Below, in pieces: positions 1-11,100 of a stretch of 59,412 nucleotides of DNA (positions are counted from its first letter, which is position 1; each line of letters opens with the position of its first letter). The notes below the pieces were generated by a model. The model ran no database searches and was not told where the DNA came from. It was given only the letters and a program-made list of their open reading frames with translations. The translations under genes were made by a program, and so were the position numbers. The DNA lies in contig NZ_AXWW01000047.1 of the NCBI RefSeq assembly GCF_000482865.1, forward strand, positions 14,977 through 74,388, written 5' to 3'. Origin of the DNA: Actinokineospora inagensis DSM 44258. GTDB taxonomy: Bacteria; Actinomycetota; Actinomycetes; Mycobacteriales; Pseudonocardiaceae.

Positions 1-300
1 GGCGGGTAAGGCCACGCTTTCCAGTGGCCCCGCCTTTTAGCCTTACCCAGGCTGCCGCTAGGGGCCCCAAACAAAACAACTTCACCACAACGGGCACCCC
101 CGCTTTAATCTGGCGCCAAAGGCCGGCGTCGCCGAAGGCGACCAGGCCGACCCCCGAGGCGCAGCCGAGGCCCAGTGCCCCCTCACGCCATGATCAACCA
201 GCCGAAAAGCCCCCGAATACACAGCCTAGCGACGACCACCGACAGCCCAAGCGATCCATGATCAACCCGATCCAAAGCCCCTGAATACACAGCCTAGACC
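1..300 (+). repeat. Dispersed intergenic repeat, copy A
   Basis: This stretch is matched in inverted orientation at about 29062-29368, with roughly 85 percent identity judged by eye over about 300 bases. It contains the marker AAACAAAACAACTTCACC near 70-88, nested short inverted repeats in the first 50 bases, and a tail of two related units (about 190-229 and 258-297). Each unit runs from TGATCAACC to GAATACACAGCCTAG, with a period near 68 bases. An open frame can be drawn through it, but the second copy has an equivalent frame with no protein-like conservation, so I treat it as non-coding. It begins at the window edge, so its left limit is unknown. Confidence 0.8.
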
Positions 301-383
301 GACCCACTGACAATCCCGCCAACCCGACAGCCTCGCCACCCACACCCAGTCAGCCCGGACAAACCGCAGCCCACCCGCGTCCC

Positions 384-1310
384 CTACCCCCCAGCCCTCC
401 GCGCAATCGCCGCCTCCATCACCTCCAACCCCCCCACATCAAACCCCCGCCCCAACGTCCGCATCAACGAATTCTCCGACGCCCGATAAACCCCCCGCCG
501 ACAATAATAAGCCCCCTCATAAACCCCAATAACCCCCCCATCCGGCGTCGCCTCCCCAAGATGCGAATACCACTTCACCCGCCCCGGCAACGTCGAAACA
601 TTCGGCTCCACAGGCTCGCCCCCCGTGTACAGGTCATTCGGCACATCGTACTCGTCAGCCAACCCCCCAATGGAATGCCCCAACTCGTGCGCCACAATCT
701 GCCCCGCCTGCGCGTTCCCGCCCGAGGCCGTGGCCACCGTCCCCCCAGCACCCCCGTACTTCGTGCTGTTCCCCACCGCCAACACCTGATCCACCCCCGG
801 CGCCAACGCCGCATACCGCTGTGCCTTCGCTTCATCCACACACAGCAACCGCTCCAACCCATCGCACCAGAAATACATGTCCAGCGCGGTGTTCCGCGAC
901 ATCCCCTGGCTCGGATCGTTGTCCACACCAGACTGCGCTGACACCACGTTCACCTGCCACACGTTGAACGAGTTCTTCATCGACTTGTACGGCTCGACCT
1001 GCGTCAACTCGGCCCACTTGTCCAGCACGTGCCGGTGGTACACCGCCATCTGGCTCGACGTGTACCCGTCACCCACGAACACCAAGTCGAACTTCGAGCT
1101 CGACGGCCCGGTTTGCTGGATCGTGACCACCGACGCCGACACCGGTGCCAACGCCACCGCAACAGGCCGTGCAGGCATACGAACCCGGCTGATCGTGCCG
1201 TCCGGCGAGAACACCTCCCGCACCACTGTCGGCTGTGCCGCCGCCACGCCAACCGGCTGCACAGCCGCCGCAACCACCGCTGTCACCGCTAATAGAGACT
1301 TGATATGCAT
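384..1310 (-). CDS. Secreted M64-family zinc metallopeptidase
   Basis: The predicted product is 308 residues, an exported zinc peptidase of the M64 (IgA-peptidase-like) family. The frame stays open upstream to 1454, but the ATG at 1310 directly precedes a good signal peptide (MHIKSLLAVTAVVAAAVQPV, then an Ala-rich cleavage region near residue 25), so I start there. The zinc site HELGH is at residues 208-212, followed by GGLADEY, giving the HExxH plus downstream acidic ligand pattern of M64. A conserved-looking LVFVGDGYT lies near residues 77-85. Its substrate cannot be read from the sequence. It lies 267 bases downstream of cobF on the same strand, far enough to have its own promoter. The 3' end is strikingly C-run-rich. 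Confidence 0.85.
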   Translation of the reverse strand: MHIKSLLAVTAVVAAAVQPVGVAAAQPTVVREVFSPDGTISRVRMPARPVAVALAPVSASVVTIQQTGPSSSKFDLVFVGDGYTSSQMAVYHRHVLDKWAELTQVEPYKSMKNSFNVWQVNVVSAQSGVDNDPSQGMSRNTALDMYFWCDGLERLLCVDEAKAQRYAALAPGVDQVLAVGNSTKYGGAGGTVATASGGNAQAGQIVAHELGHSIGGLADEYDVPNDLYTGGEPVEPNVSTLPGRVKWYSHLGEATPDGGVIGVYEGAYYCRRGVYRASENSLMRTLGRGFDVGGLEVMEAAIARRAGG

Positions 1311-1577
1311 AGCGCCCCCGGGGACGAGTTGTCCGCCACCGACTCCTTGGCGACGCACGAGGTAGCCCCACCGTAGTTGGCGGACCGCACGTGGGTGATG
1401 ACACCGCCGGATGGGGCGGGGTGGCCTGACTACTTCCACGCGGCCTGCGAACAAGCGGATTCACTCCACGCGTCCGCTACACCTCAGGCAGCGCCGACTC
1501 GATCCGCGACCTTATCGCGGTAGTCGTTCCGTCGCCGCTTCCCCGGTCCTACGCGAAGCAGTACGCCAACTCGTGCG

Positions 1578-2345
1578 CTAGCGCCTACGGCGTAGCAGAT
1601 AGGTGTCCATGATCCAGCCCTTGTCCTGTCGGGCCTTCTCGCGCGTTTCCCTTATCTGCTCGGCCACCTCCGTCAGCGGACCGGACACGATGATCTCGTC
1701 GGCTGTGCCGACGTAAGCGCCCCAGTGGACGTGCACGTCAGGATCTTCCGCGAAGTGCAGGTAGGCGTCACGGGAGTCGAGCATCACCACGACGTCGTCC
1801 ACACCATCCGGCCAGGCCTGTTCCAACCGCCGCCCGGTAGTCACCTGCACCGCACCGCCTACCTGGTTCAGCGTCGTCCCGCACCGCGCGGCCAAAGCCG
1901 ACACACTGCTGATCCCCGCGTGCACGACCACGTCGAAGTCCAGCCGCCCCCGCGCGCGGATGTCGTCGACCACCGAGATGATGCTGTCGTAGAGCGACGG
2001 GTCCCCCCACACCAGGAACGCCCCGGTCTCCCCAGGGGCCAAGTGCTCGACCATCAGTTGCTCGCACACGTCGGCCCGCCGCTTGCGCCAGTCCGCGACC
2101 GCCTCGCCGTAGCCGGATTCGGTCCGCACCCGCTCCGGGTCCTGGGCGCGGGCCAGCCGGTAGCCGCCCCCGGGCACGTGCGCGTCGAGGATCGCCTGCC
2201 GCAGGTCCGACAACTCCCGCGCCGCGTCCGGTTTGTCCAGGAAGAAGAACACGTCGGCCCGGTTCAGCGCGGCCACCGCCGCCACCGTCACGTGCCCGGG
2301 ATCCCCGGCCCCGATCCCGATGATCTCCACCCGCGTCGCGCCCAT
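1578..2345 (-). CDS. cobF: Precorrin-6A synthase (deacetylating), CobF
   Basis: The 255-residue product matches CobF, a SAM-dependent tetrapyrrole methylase of the aerobic cobalamin pathway. CobF methylates C-1 of precorrin-5 with loss of the acetyl group to give precorrin-6A. The N-terminus IIGIGAGDPGHVTVAA is the glycine-rich entry motif of the tetrapyrrole methylase fold, and GDPSLYDS near the middle is the second family motif. Length is normal for CobF. It is divergent from cobU, with 48 bases between starts, and a TAGGGT hexamer on its strand ends 6 bases before the ATG, suggesting a leaderless transcript. The other precorrin genes are not in the window. Confidence 0.92.
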   Translation of the reverse strand: MGATRVEIIGIGAGDPGHVTVAAVAALNRADVFFFLDKPDAARELSDLRQAILDAHVPGGGYRLARAQDPERVRTESGYGEAVADWRKRRADVCEQLMVEHLAPGETGAFLVWGDPSLYDSIISVVDDIRARGRLDFDVVVHAGISSVSALAARCGTTLNQVGGAVQVTTGRRLEQAWPDGVDDVVVMLDSRDAYLHFAEDPDVHVHWGAYVGTADEIIVSGPLTEVAEQIRETREKARQDKGWIMDTYLLRRRR

Positions 2346-2351
2346 GCCCAG

Positions 2352-2357
2352 ACCCTA
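2352..2357 (-). promoter_or_regulatory. Candidate -10 box for a leaderless cobF transcript
   Basis: The minus strand reads TAGGGT here, six bases upstream of the cobF ATG at 2345. A start point 6-8 bases downstream of this box would fall on or beside the start codon. No convincing -35 box is visible. Confidence 0.4.
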
Positions 2358-2393
2358 ACCTGCAGGTCGGGGCGCGGGTGACAGGATGGCGCC

Positions 2394-2936
2394 ATGGACA
2401 GCGGGCACCGGCGGACCCTCGTGCTCGGCGGGGCGCGTTCCGGCAAGTCCGCGCACGCCGAGGGCCTGCTCGACGCCGACGGCCCCGTCGACTACCTGGC
2501 CACCGCCCGCCGCGACCCGGCCGATGTCGAGTGGTCGGCCCGCATCGCCACCCACGTCGCCCGCAGGCCGGACCACTGGCGCACCGTCGAGGTCCCCGCC
2601 GCCGGTGACCTGCCCGCCCACCTGCGCGCCGCCCGCCCCGATGCCCCGCCTGCCCTGGTCGACGACATCGCCACCTGGCTCACCGGAGCCCTCGACGACA
2701 CGGGCTGGGACCGGGCCACGCCGCCCACCCGCGCCAAGGCCGACCTGGTCGACGCCGTCGCGGCCTGCCCTGCTCGGCTGGTCCTGGTGTCCGCCGAGGT
2801 CGGTCTCGGGGTCATTCCCGCCACGAGCGCGGGCCGTCTTTTCCGCGACGAACTGGGTGCGCTCAACGCCGCTCTTGCCGAACACTGCGACGAGGTGCTG
2901 CTGCTCGTCGCCGGTATCCCACTGAGGTTGCGCTGA
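2394..2936 (+). CDS. cobU: Adenosylcobinamide kinase / adenosylcobinamide-phosphate guanylyltransferase
   Basis: The 180-residue protein is the bifunctional CobU (CobP) enzyme. It phosphorylates adenosylcobinamide and then attaches GMP, preparing the nucleotide loop of cobalamin. The P-loop GGARSGKS is at residues 12-19. The RIATHVARRPDHWRTVE stretch carries the family His and RP-W-T-E pattern, and RLFRDELGALN near residue 150 is a C-terminal signature. The ATG at 2394 is preceded by AGGA about 8 bases upstream. An earlier ATG at 2386 is in another frame. The stop overlaps the cobS start (TGATG), indicating translational coupling. Confidence 0.93.
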   Translation: MDSGHRRTLVLGGARSGKSAHAEGLLDADGPVDYLATARRDPADVEWSARIATHVARRPDHWRTVEVPAAGDLPAHLRAARPDAPPALVDDIATWLTGALDDTGWDRATPPTRAKADLVDAVAACPARLVLVSAEVGLGVIPATSAGRLFRDELGALNAALAEHCDEVLLLVAGIPLRLR

Positions 2937-3688
2937 TGTCCGCAGGCGACGGTTTAAAGCTGTCCTTCCACTGGCTCACCGTGTTGCCAGTGCGCGCCGA
3001 CAACACTGACGGTGACACGCGCAGGTGGGCCATCACACTGGCTCCTGTAGTCGGGCTGCTCCTCGGCTGCGTCACGGCGTTGTTCTTGTTCTGCCTGCGC
3101 GAGGTAGGCCTACCGTCTCTTCTTGCCGGGTTCCTCGCCGTGGGCTTGGGCGCGTTGCTTACCCGGGGTATGCACCTCGACGGACTCGCCGACACGGCAG
3201 ACGGCCTCGGTTGCTACGGGCCGCCTGAGCGTGCGCTCGCGGTGATGAAGGAGGGGGGCATCGGCGCGTTCGCGGCCATCGCCCTGGTCATCGTGCTCGG
3301 TCTCCAGGCGGTGTCCTTCGCGGCCTTGAGCGGGTCCAACCGGCTGTTCGCCGTGGTGCTCGCGCTCACCGTGGGACGGGCGGCGTTCTCTTGGTGCTGC
3401 AGGCACGGCATCCCGCCCGCCCGGCCGGATGGTTTCGGGGCACTGGTCGCTGGTACGCAGCCGGTAGCCGTACCGGTTGTCTGGGCGTTCGCCCTGTGCG
3501 TGGCCGGTGTGTTCGTCGTGCCCGGGTGGCCGTTGCTGGGACCTGCGGGCGTCGTCGTCGCGGCGGCGGTGGTGGTCGCGCTGACCCACCACCTCCACCG
3601 CCGCTTTGGTGGCGTCACCGGTGACGTTTTCGGCGCGAACGCGGAACTGGCCACCACGGCCGTGCTCCTCGTCTGCACCATCGGCTAG
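2936..3688 (+). CDS. cobS: Adenosylcobinamide-GDP ribazoletransferase (cobalamin synthase)
   Basis: The 250-residue polytopic membrane protein is CobS. It joins adenosylcobinamide-GDP to alpha-ribazole, the last or next-to-last step of cobalamin assembly. It begins LSFHWLTVLPVR, typical of the family. The conserved acidic motif HLDGLADTADGLG is near residue 80, followed by a run of hydrophobic segments in the C-terminal half. Its ATG overlaps the cobU stop by one base, so the two are made together at the membrane step of nucleotide-loop assembly. CobT, which makes the alpha-ribazole precursor and often accompanies these genes, is not in the window. Confidence 0.93.
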   Translation: MSAGDGLKLSFHWLTVLPVRADNTDGDTRRWAITLAPVVGLLLGCVTALFLFCLREVGLPSLLAGFLAVGLGALLTRGMHLDGLADTADGLGCYGPPERALAVMKEGGIGAFAAIALVIVLGLQAVSFAALSGSNRLFAVVLALTVGRAAFSWCCRHGIPPARPDGFGALVAGTQPVAVPVVWAFALCVAGVFVVPGWPLLGPAGVVVAAAVVVALTHHLHRRFGGVTGDVFGANAELATTAVLLVCTIG

Positions 3689-3703
3689 CCGAACTCGACA
3701 GGC

Positions 3704-4537
3704 CTACCTGAAGTCCTCGGCGTGGTCAGCCGCCCATTGCGCCAGCGTGCGCGCGGGCTTGCCCAACACCTCCGCCACCGTGGTGCTCGGCGTGTCGGGC
3801 GTGGCCGCCGACCTCGCCCAGATCCCCAGCAGCCAATCGGCGACCCCGGCCAGGTACGACGGCATCTGCGCCACCCACACCGACTTCCACTCCTCCGGCG
3901 ACAGCTCCTCGAACCGGATCTCCCGGCCGATCGCGGCGCCGATCGTCTCCGCTTGTTGGACCTTGGTCAGCGTCTCCGGTCCGGACAGCGTCAGCACCTG
4001 CCCCACGTGCCGGTCGGTGCGCAGCGCGGCCACCGCCACCTCGGCGATGTCGAGCTCGTGGATGGGCGCCTGCGCCGCGGCGGCGACGGGCTCGCGGACG
4101 ACACCCTCGGCGCGGATGAGCGGTGCCCAGCCCAGCAGGTTCGACGCGAACATGCCCGGCCGCAGATGCGTCCACTCCAGGCCGGACCCCTCGACCGCGG
4201 CCTCGGCGGCGGCGTGCGAGCCGCCCTCGAACTCACCGCCGTGGCCAACCGCGGCTGATGAAAGCAGCACGGCGCGGGTCGCACCGGCCGCCCTGGCTTT
4301 GCCCAGCACGGCGGCCGTCTCGCCAGTGGCCAGCAGGTAGAGCCGGTCGACGCCCTCGACGGCGGCGGTGACCGAGTCGGGGTCGGTGAGGTCGCCCGCG
4401 ACCACCTCGACCCCGGCCGGGAACGCCACCTCCCCCGGGCGCCGGGTCATGGCGCGCACGTCCTCCCCGGCGGCGACCAGGCCGTCGACCACGCCGCGCC
4501 CGACGGTCCCGGTGGCACCGATAACCAGTACTCGCAT
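3704..4537 (-). CDS. NmrA-type NAD(P)-binding oxidoreductase
   Basis: The 277-residue protein is an atypical short-chain-type NAD(P)-binding protein of the NmrA/NAD(P)H-azoreductase-like group. The nucleotide-binding motif GATGTVG is at residues 7-13, immediately after the N-terminal beta strand MRVLVI. The frame is open to 4621, but the ATG at 4537 has GGGAGG 8 bases upstream and places the Rossmann motif at the usual N-terminal position. There is no classical YxxxK pair, as is common in this group, which includes redox sensors and quinone reductases. The substrate is unknown. It converges with cobS, 15 bases apart. Confidence 0.85.
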   Translation of the reverse strand: MRVLVIGATGTVGRGVVDGLVAAGEDVRAMTRRPGEVAFPAGVEVVAGDLTDPDSVTAAVEGVDRLYLLATGETAAVLGKARAAGATRAVLLSSAAVGHGGEFEGGSHAAAEAAVEGSGLEWTHLRPGMFASNLLGWAPLIRAEGVVREPVAAAAQAPIHELDIAEVAVAALRTDRHVGQVLTLSGPETLTKVQQAETIGAAIGREIRFEELSPEEWKSVWVAQMPSYLAGVADWLLGIWARSAATPDTPSTTVAEVLGKPARTLAQWAADHAEDFR

Positions 4538-5128
4538 GTCTCGTCCTCCCTGCAAGATCACAACCCGGTCGACGCTAGTCAGGCTCCGGGTCGGCGCGCA
4601 CAGGGTAATTTGCACTCGCACACCGAGTTGCCCGTTCGCTGGGACGCCGGGTCGACCGTCCGTCCCAGCGGACCGGCCGGGCTCATCTGTCCACTGAGGA
4701 CTATTCGGCCACGCATCGGACGGCGGCCCGCGTTGTCATCACACCCGCCTAACCCGACAGGGTGGTTTTCGGCGGGAAATCCCGGGGAATGCGCGCCGTC
4801 GGTGATGCGGGGCGCACAAATCGGTTCATACGTGTGGTGGTCGTTCCCCTCGGTTCCGTCATATCGAGTGAACCCGGCCGCGACGGACGATCACGGGTCG
4901 GGCGCCCGCCGGATATGCGGTCACCGGCAGTCAGCCAAATCACGATCGGTGGCGGCTCACGGTTGTCGATCAGGGCCTTCTTGCTCGAAAGTGGACAGTC
5001 GGCGGGTCGACGCGGCCGTGAGTGACCAAAAGCAGTTATCCCCACCCTTCCGGGGATGACCCCTGCCGTTTTTCTTAACTCTGTCTAAGGTGATCTCAGT
5101 TTGCCTCTGCGACGCCAAAGGATTTGGT
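4538..5128. other. Intergenic region before the giant gene
   Basis: These 591 bases separate the divergent NmrA-type gene and the giant repeat-protein gene and must hold both promoters. Short open frames on both strands look like shadows. A small inverted repeat, ATCCCC (5038-5043) with GGGGAT (5052-5057), lies about 70 bases upstream of the giant gene's start and could form a leader hairpin. A T-rich patch follows at 5068-5085. I recognise no riboswitch. Confidence 0.5.
5117..5122 (+). promoter_or_regulatory. Ribosome binding site fixing the giant gene's start
   Basis: AAAGGA ends 6 bases before the ATG at 5129. The upstream in-frame GTG at 5090 has no such site. The downstream start also puts a signal peptide at the N-terminus, so 5129 is preferred. 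Confidence 0.7.
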
Positions 5129-8100
5129 ATGGGCGCGGTGTTTCGATCCGGGGTCCAGCGACACACCCGCTCGGGTGTGCTCAGCCTGACCGCTGTGCTG
5201 CTGGCCACCCTGATGCCGCTCGTCGCGCCGTCTGTCGCGCGGGCCTCGGTGCAGAGGTCGTTCGACGCCGTGTTCTCCACAGAGGACAACGGCGCGATCA
5301 CGCTCACCGGTGCCAGCAACATGGACTGCCCCACGCTGTCGTCGGGTTGCACGTCCGCGCGGCTGGGCACCGCGACCGGTACGTCCAACAACAACAACGT
5401 GTTCAACATGGCGTTCGTCGACGTGGACAGCGATTCGTCCACTTCGAACTCGTCCACCGCCACGCTGAACATGCCGGTCGGGTCCACCGTCCTCAACGCG
5501 CGTCTGATCTGGGGTGGGCGCAGCGTCGCGGGCACCAACGGCGTGGCTCCCACCAAGGCCGTCAACACCGTCAAGTTCAAGCCGCCCGCCGCGAGCGGTT
5601 ATTCCACGCTGACCGCGACCTCGCTGATCCAGCCCACCGCGCTGGTCGCCACCGACGGCGGTCCGTACCAGGCGTCCATCGATGTGACCAGCGCGGTGCA
5701 GGCCGGTGGCGCGGGCGTCTACAGCGTCGCCGACATCGGCGCGGCCACCGGGCAGGACCGCTACGCGGGCTGGTCCTTGGTCGTGGCCTACCGCAACCCG
5801 GCCCTGCCGCTGCGCAACCTGCGCGTGTTCGAGGGCTTCGCCGACATCACCTCGGCCACCGGCAACAGCAGCGTCGACATCCCGGTGTCCGGCTTCCTCA
5901 CCCCCACCACCGGCAACGTCAACGCCTCGGTCGGCGTCGTGGCCTGGGAGGGCGACTACGGCACCACCGGCGACGCGTTGAAGCTCGCGGGCACCACGCT
6001 GTCCGACGCGACGCGACCCGCGAACAACTTCTTCGACTCGCGCATCAGCGACGGCGGTGTCGACCAGCTCGGCCGGAACCCGGCCAACCTGAACAACTTC
6101 GGCGTCGACATCGGCCGCATCGCCACCACCAACGTGCTCGCCAACGGCAGCACCTCGGCCACCATCAACCTGACCTCCAGCGGCGACTCGTACTACCCGG
6201 GCATCGTCACCAGCCAGATCGACCTGTTCACACCGTCGTTCAACGCGGTGAGCAAGACGGTCACCAACCTCAACGGCAACAACCCGGCCCAGCCCGGCGA
6301 CACGCTCGAATACAAGATCACCTTCGCCAACACCGGCGCCGACTACGCCGACACGGCGGTGGTGCGCGATGTCCTGGCCACCGGGTTGACCTACCTGCCG
6401 GGCAGCCTGTCGGTGCTCACCGACACCGGCGGCACCACCGGAACCAGGACCGACGCGACCGGTGACGACACCGCCGACTACACATCAGCGGACAGAACTG
6501 TCCGTTTCCGGGTGGGGTCCGGGGCCACCGCGTCCACGGGCGGCACGATCGCGCCCGGCGGCTCGGTCGTCACCCGCTTCCGGGCCACGGTGAACCGCGC
6601 CGCGGCGGGCAGTTCGATCGTCAACACCCCGATCCTCGACTACAAGGCCCGCACGCTCGGCCGCACGTACTCGTTCTCGGGCAACGACGTCAGCACCCCG
6701 GTGAGCGCGCTCGCCGACCTCGCCGCCTCGAAGACGGTCGCCGGTTCGACGCAGAACGCGGGCCAGAACGTCACCTACACCATCGCCGCGACGAACAACG
6801 GCCCGAACGCGGCCACCGGCGCGACCCTGGTCGACACCCTGCCCACCGGCACCACCTACGTCTCCGCCACCCCACCGGCCGGGGTGACGTGTGTCCCCTT
6901 GGGACAGATACTCACCTGTGCGCTGGGCACGGTGGCCAACGGCGCGACCGTGTCCATCCCGGTCGTGGCCAAGGTCAACTCCGACACCGCGGGCGGTGTC
7001 GTGATCAACTCCGTGACGGCGTCCGCGAGCACCGCCGACGACGTGTCGGTCAACAACACCGCCACCGCCCCGATCACCGTCACCCAGTCCGCCGACCTTG
7101 CGGTCACCAGCTCGCTCACCGGCCCGGTGGTGCCGGGCACCGAACAGGCCACGCTCACCAGCACGGTCACCAACAACGGCCCGTCCGACGCCACCGGTGT
7201 CGTGCTGAGCATCCCGCTGCCGGACAACACCTACGTCGCGTGGGCGTCCGACGGCTGCACCGTCGCCGCGGGCACGGTCACCTGCGTCGTGGGTTCCCTC
7301 GCGTCGGGCGCGTCCTCCACCGTCACCGTCGTGCTCGGCGTCAACTCCGGTTACACCGGCAACACGGTCGCGGTCACCACGTCGGCATCGTCGAGCACGC
7401 CGGACAGCAACAACAGCAACAACTCGTCCACCGCGACCGCGAACACCGCGCCGCTGGCCGACATCGCGGTCACCAAGACCGTCGCCGACAACCCCGTGCC
7501 CGCGGGCACCCGGACCACTTACACCATCGCCGTCGCCAACAAGGGCCCCTCGGACGCGGCCAACGTGGTGGTCACCGACCCGGTCCCGCCCGGGGTCACC
7601 GTCGTCAGCGCGAACCCGCAGATGGGCACCTGCACCGTGGGCGCGTCCGTGTCCTGCACCCTGGGCACCATCCCGGCGGGCACCACGGTCACCGTGTCGC
7701 TGCGGGTGGGCATCGCGGTCAACCGCGCCGCGGGGCCCCTGACCAACACCGCCTCCGCGACCACCAGCACCACCCAGAAGGTCACCACCAACGACTCGTC
7801 CAGCGTCACCACCACGGTCACCCGGATCAGCGACCTGTCGATCAGCAAGTCCGCCATCCCGTCCCCGGTCATCGCGGGCGCCCCGCTGTCCTACACGCTG
7901 GCGGTGGCCAACAACGGGCCGTCCACGGCGGACTCGGTCGTCGTCACCGACACGCTGCCCGCCGGGCTCACCACCACCGGCCAGCAATCCACCCAGGGCA
8001 CCTGCACCGTGGTGGTCCAGACCATCACCTGTGCGCTGGGCACCATGGCGCCCGGCGCCACCGCCACCGTGACGATCACCGCCGACACCCCGGGCATCGT

Positions 8101-11100
8101 GCCCCTGGCGGGCTTCAGCAACACCGGCACCGTCACCTCGGCCAGCACCGACCCGAACCCGGCGAACAACTCCGCGACCTACGTGTCGACCGTGACCGCC
8201 CAGTCCGACCTTTCGGTCACCCAGGTCGCCACCGCCGCCCAGGTCGTCGCGGGTACCGGCACCCGGTACACGATGACCGTCCTCAACAACGGTCCCTCGG
8301 TGGCCACCGGGGTCACCTCCACCCAGACGATCCCGACCGGGTTCGTGATCAGCGCCATCACCCCGACCAGCGGCACCTGCCAGGTCGTCAACGGCCAGGT
8401 GAACTGCAACTTCGGCACCCTGGCAACGGGTGCGGCGGCCACCGTCACCGTCGACGTGACCGTCCCGTCCGGGCAGGCACCCGCCACCACCAACTCGGTG
8501 GCCACGGTCGCGTCCACCACGACCGACCCGACCACCTCGAACAACACCACGACCACGCCGGTCGCGGTGCGCACCGCCGCCGACGTCCGCATCGCCAACG
8601 TGCAGACCCCGGGGACCTTCCGGGCGGGCGACCCGTTCAGCCGCACCTTCAGCGTGGCCAACTCCGGCCCGTCCGACGCACAGGGCACCGTTCTGGTCGC
8701 CGACCTGCCCGCGGGCGTGCTCGACCTGGCCGTCTCCCTCGGCGGCGTCGCCTGCACCGTCAACGGCGGCCGGGTCACCTGCCCGATCGGCACCATGACC
8801 GCCGGGCAGACCCTCACCGGCACCGTGACCGGCCGGGTCGCCGCGTCGAGCCCGCCGGGCCCGCGCACGTTCGCCGCCACCATCAGCTCGACCACCGCCG
8901 ACCCGGTGCCTGCCAACAACACCGTGGCCGCGGCCACCGCCGTCACCGCCTACGCGCAGTTGTCCATCGACCAGACCGTCGACCCGTCGACCCTGGTCGC
9001 GGGTTCCCGCGCCACCTACACGGTGATCGGCACCAACGACGGCCCGTCCGACGCCACCACGGTCACCCTGACCTACACGGCGCCGACCAGCCTGCACCTG
9101 GTGTCCGCGGTCAGCTCCCTCGGCCCGTGCACCATCCAGGGCCAGGCCGTGACCTGTGTGCTGGACCGGCTGCCCGCGGGCACGGCCGACAACCTGACCA
9201 TCGTGGCCGACGTGTCCTCGACCGCCACCGGCACGGTGACCACGCACGCCCAGATCGACACGCTCACCCCGAGCCCCGGCGGCGAGAACCAGCTCGACAC
9301 GCTCGACGCCCAGGTCGTGCAGAGCGCCGACCTGGTGCTGACCGGCACCACGTCGGCCAACCCGGTCCGCGCGGGCACCGCGCAGACCTACACGCTGACC
9401 GCGTCGAACGCGGGACCGTCGACCGCGACCAACGTCGTGCTGTCCGACACGCTGCCCACCGGGCTGACCATCCTGTCCGGCAGCCTGGCCACGCAAACCG
9501 GCACCTGCACCGCGAACCCGGACGGCATGGGCTTCAACTGCTCGTTCGGCAACCTCGCCCCCGGCGCCTCGGCCAGTGTCGTGGTCAGCGCGCTGGTGCC
9601 CGCCGACACGGCCGCGGGCACGGTGCTCACCGACACCGCGGCCATCGGCTCGCCGACCACCGACCCGACCCCGGACAACCGGGCCGTGTCGCTGGCCTCG
9701 ACCGTCAGCACCGAGGCCGACCTGGCCATCACCACCACCGCCGCGGGCAACGCCGAGGCGGGCAGCAACGACGTCTACACGATCACCGTCGCCAACAACG
9801 GGCCGTCGGTGGCCCGGTCGGTCGTCATCGCCGACCCGCTGCCCAGCGGCACCGGCTTCGTCTCGGCCGACCCGGGCTGCTCGTTGGTCGGCACCGCGAT
9901 CCAGTGCGCCGTCGGCGACCTGACCCAGGGCGCGATCAAGACCGTGAAGGTCACGCTGGTCGTCGCGCCGAACTACAGCGCGCCCACCCTGGCCAACACC
10001 GCCACGGTCAGCTCGCCGACCACCGACCCGAGCACGGCCAACAACTCCAGCACGGCCACCCAGTCGGTGAGCGCGAACGCGAACCTGCGCACCGCGATCG
10101 CGATCACCTCCGGCCCGGTCGTCGCGGGCACCCCGGTCACCTACCGGGTCACCACCACCAACGACGGGCCGTCGGTCGCGCCTCAGGTCGTCGTCGCCGA
10201 CCCGGTGCCCAGCGGCACCACCTACGTGAGCGCGAGCCCGTCCTCGGGCGGCACCTGCGTCTTCAGCTCCGGCGCGGTCCGCTGCACCTGGCCGTCGCTG
10301 GCGGTCGGGCAGACGGTGACCACCGACATCACGCTCAACGTGGCCAGCAACACCCCGGTGGGCACCAGCCTGGGCAACACCGCCACCGCCACCTCCTCGG
10401 TGCCGGACCCGAACCCGGGCGACAGCTCGGCGACCGCCACCGCGACCGTCGGCGCCGTCGCCAACGTGTCCGTGACGCAGACGCTCACCTCGGGCCCCCC
10501 GGTCGCGGGCGGCAAGATGACCTGGCAGGCGGTGATCCGCAACGCCGGTCCGTCCTCGGCCTACGGCATCGCCACCAGTGACCCGGCCCCGGCCGGTGTC
10601 ACCTACAGCAGCGTGTCGTCCACCGTGGGCACCTGCACCATCAACGGCAGCGGCGCCGCTGTCTGCACCGTCGGCACCCTGGCCTCCGGCGCCACCGCCA
10701 CCGTCACCCTGATCGGCGCGCTGGCCCCCGACTACACCGGGACCGGGGTCACCAACACCGTCACCGTGACGACGACGTCCACCGACCCGGACACCAGCGA
10801 CAACGTCTCGTCCGCCGTGTCGGACACCTCCAGCAGCGCCGACCTCGGGCTGGCGATGACCGCCCAGCCGGACCCGGTGGTGCCGGGCCAGCCGGTCACC
10901 TGGACCGCGACCGTCACCAACAACGGCCCGTCCACCTCGCGCGGCGTCGTGGTCACCGACGACCTGCCCGCCGGGATCACTCCGCAGCCGCAGCCGGGCT
11001 GCACGATCTCCGGCCAGCGGGTGACCTGCACGCTGGGCGACATCGCCACCGGCGGCACCGCGACCGCCACCATCCGCGGCGCCCTCGCCGCGAACTTCAG

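Noticed and set aside
24-284. A MAPPFSLTQ-type open frame in repeat copy A, with a similar one in copy B
   Set aside because: The frame sits wholly in the dispersed repeat, diverges freely between copies and lacks a ribosome site.
1311-1454. N-terminal extension of the M64 peptidase to the upstream start at 1454
   Set aside because: The added residues are Arg-rich and would bury the signal peptide; the ATG at 1310 is better.
2346-2393. A cobalamin riboswitch between cobF and cobU
   Set aside because: Only 48 bases separate the divergent starts, too short for one, and no B12-box-like sequence is seen.
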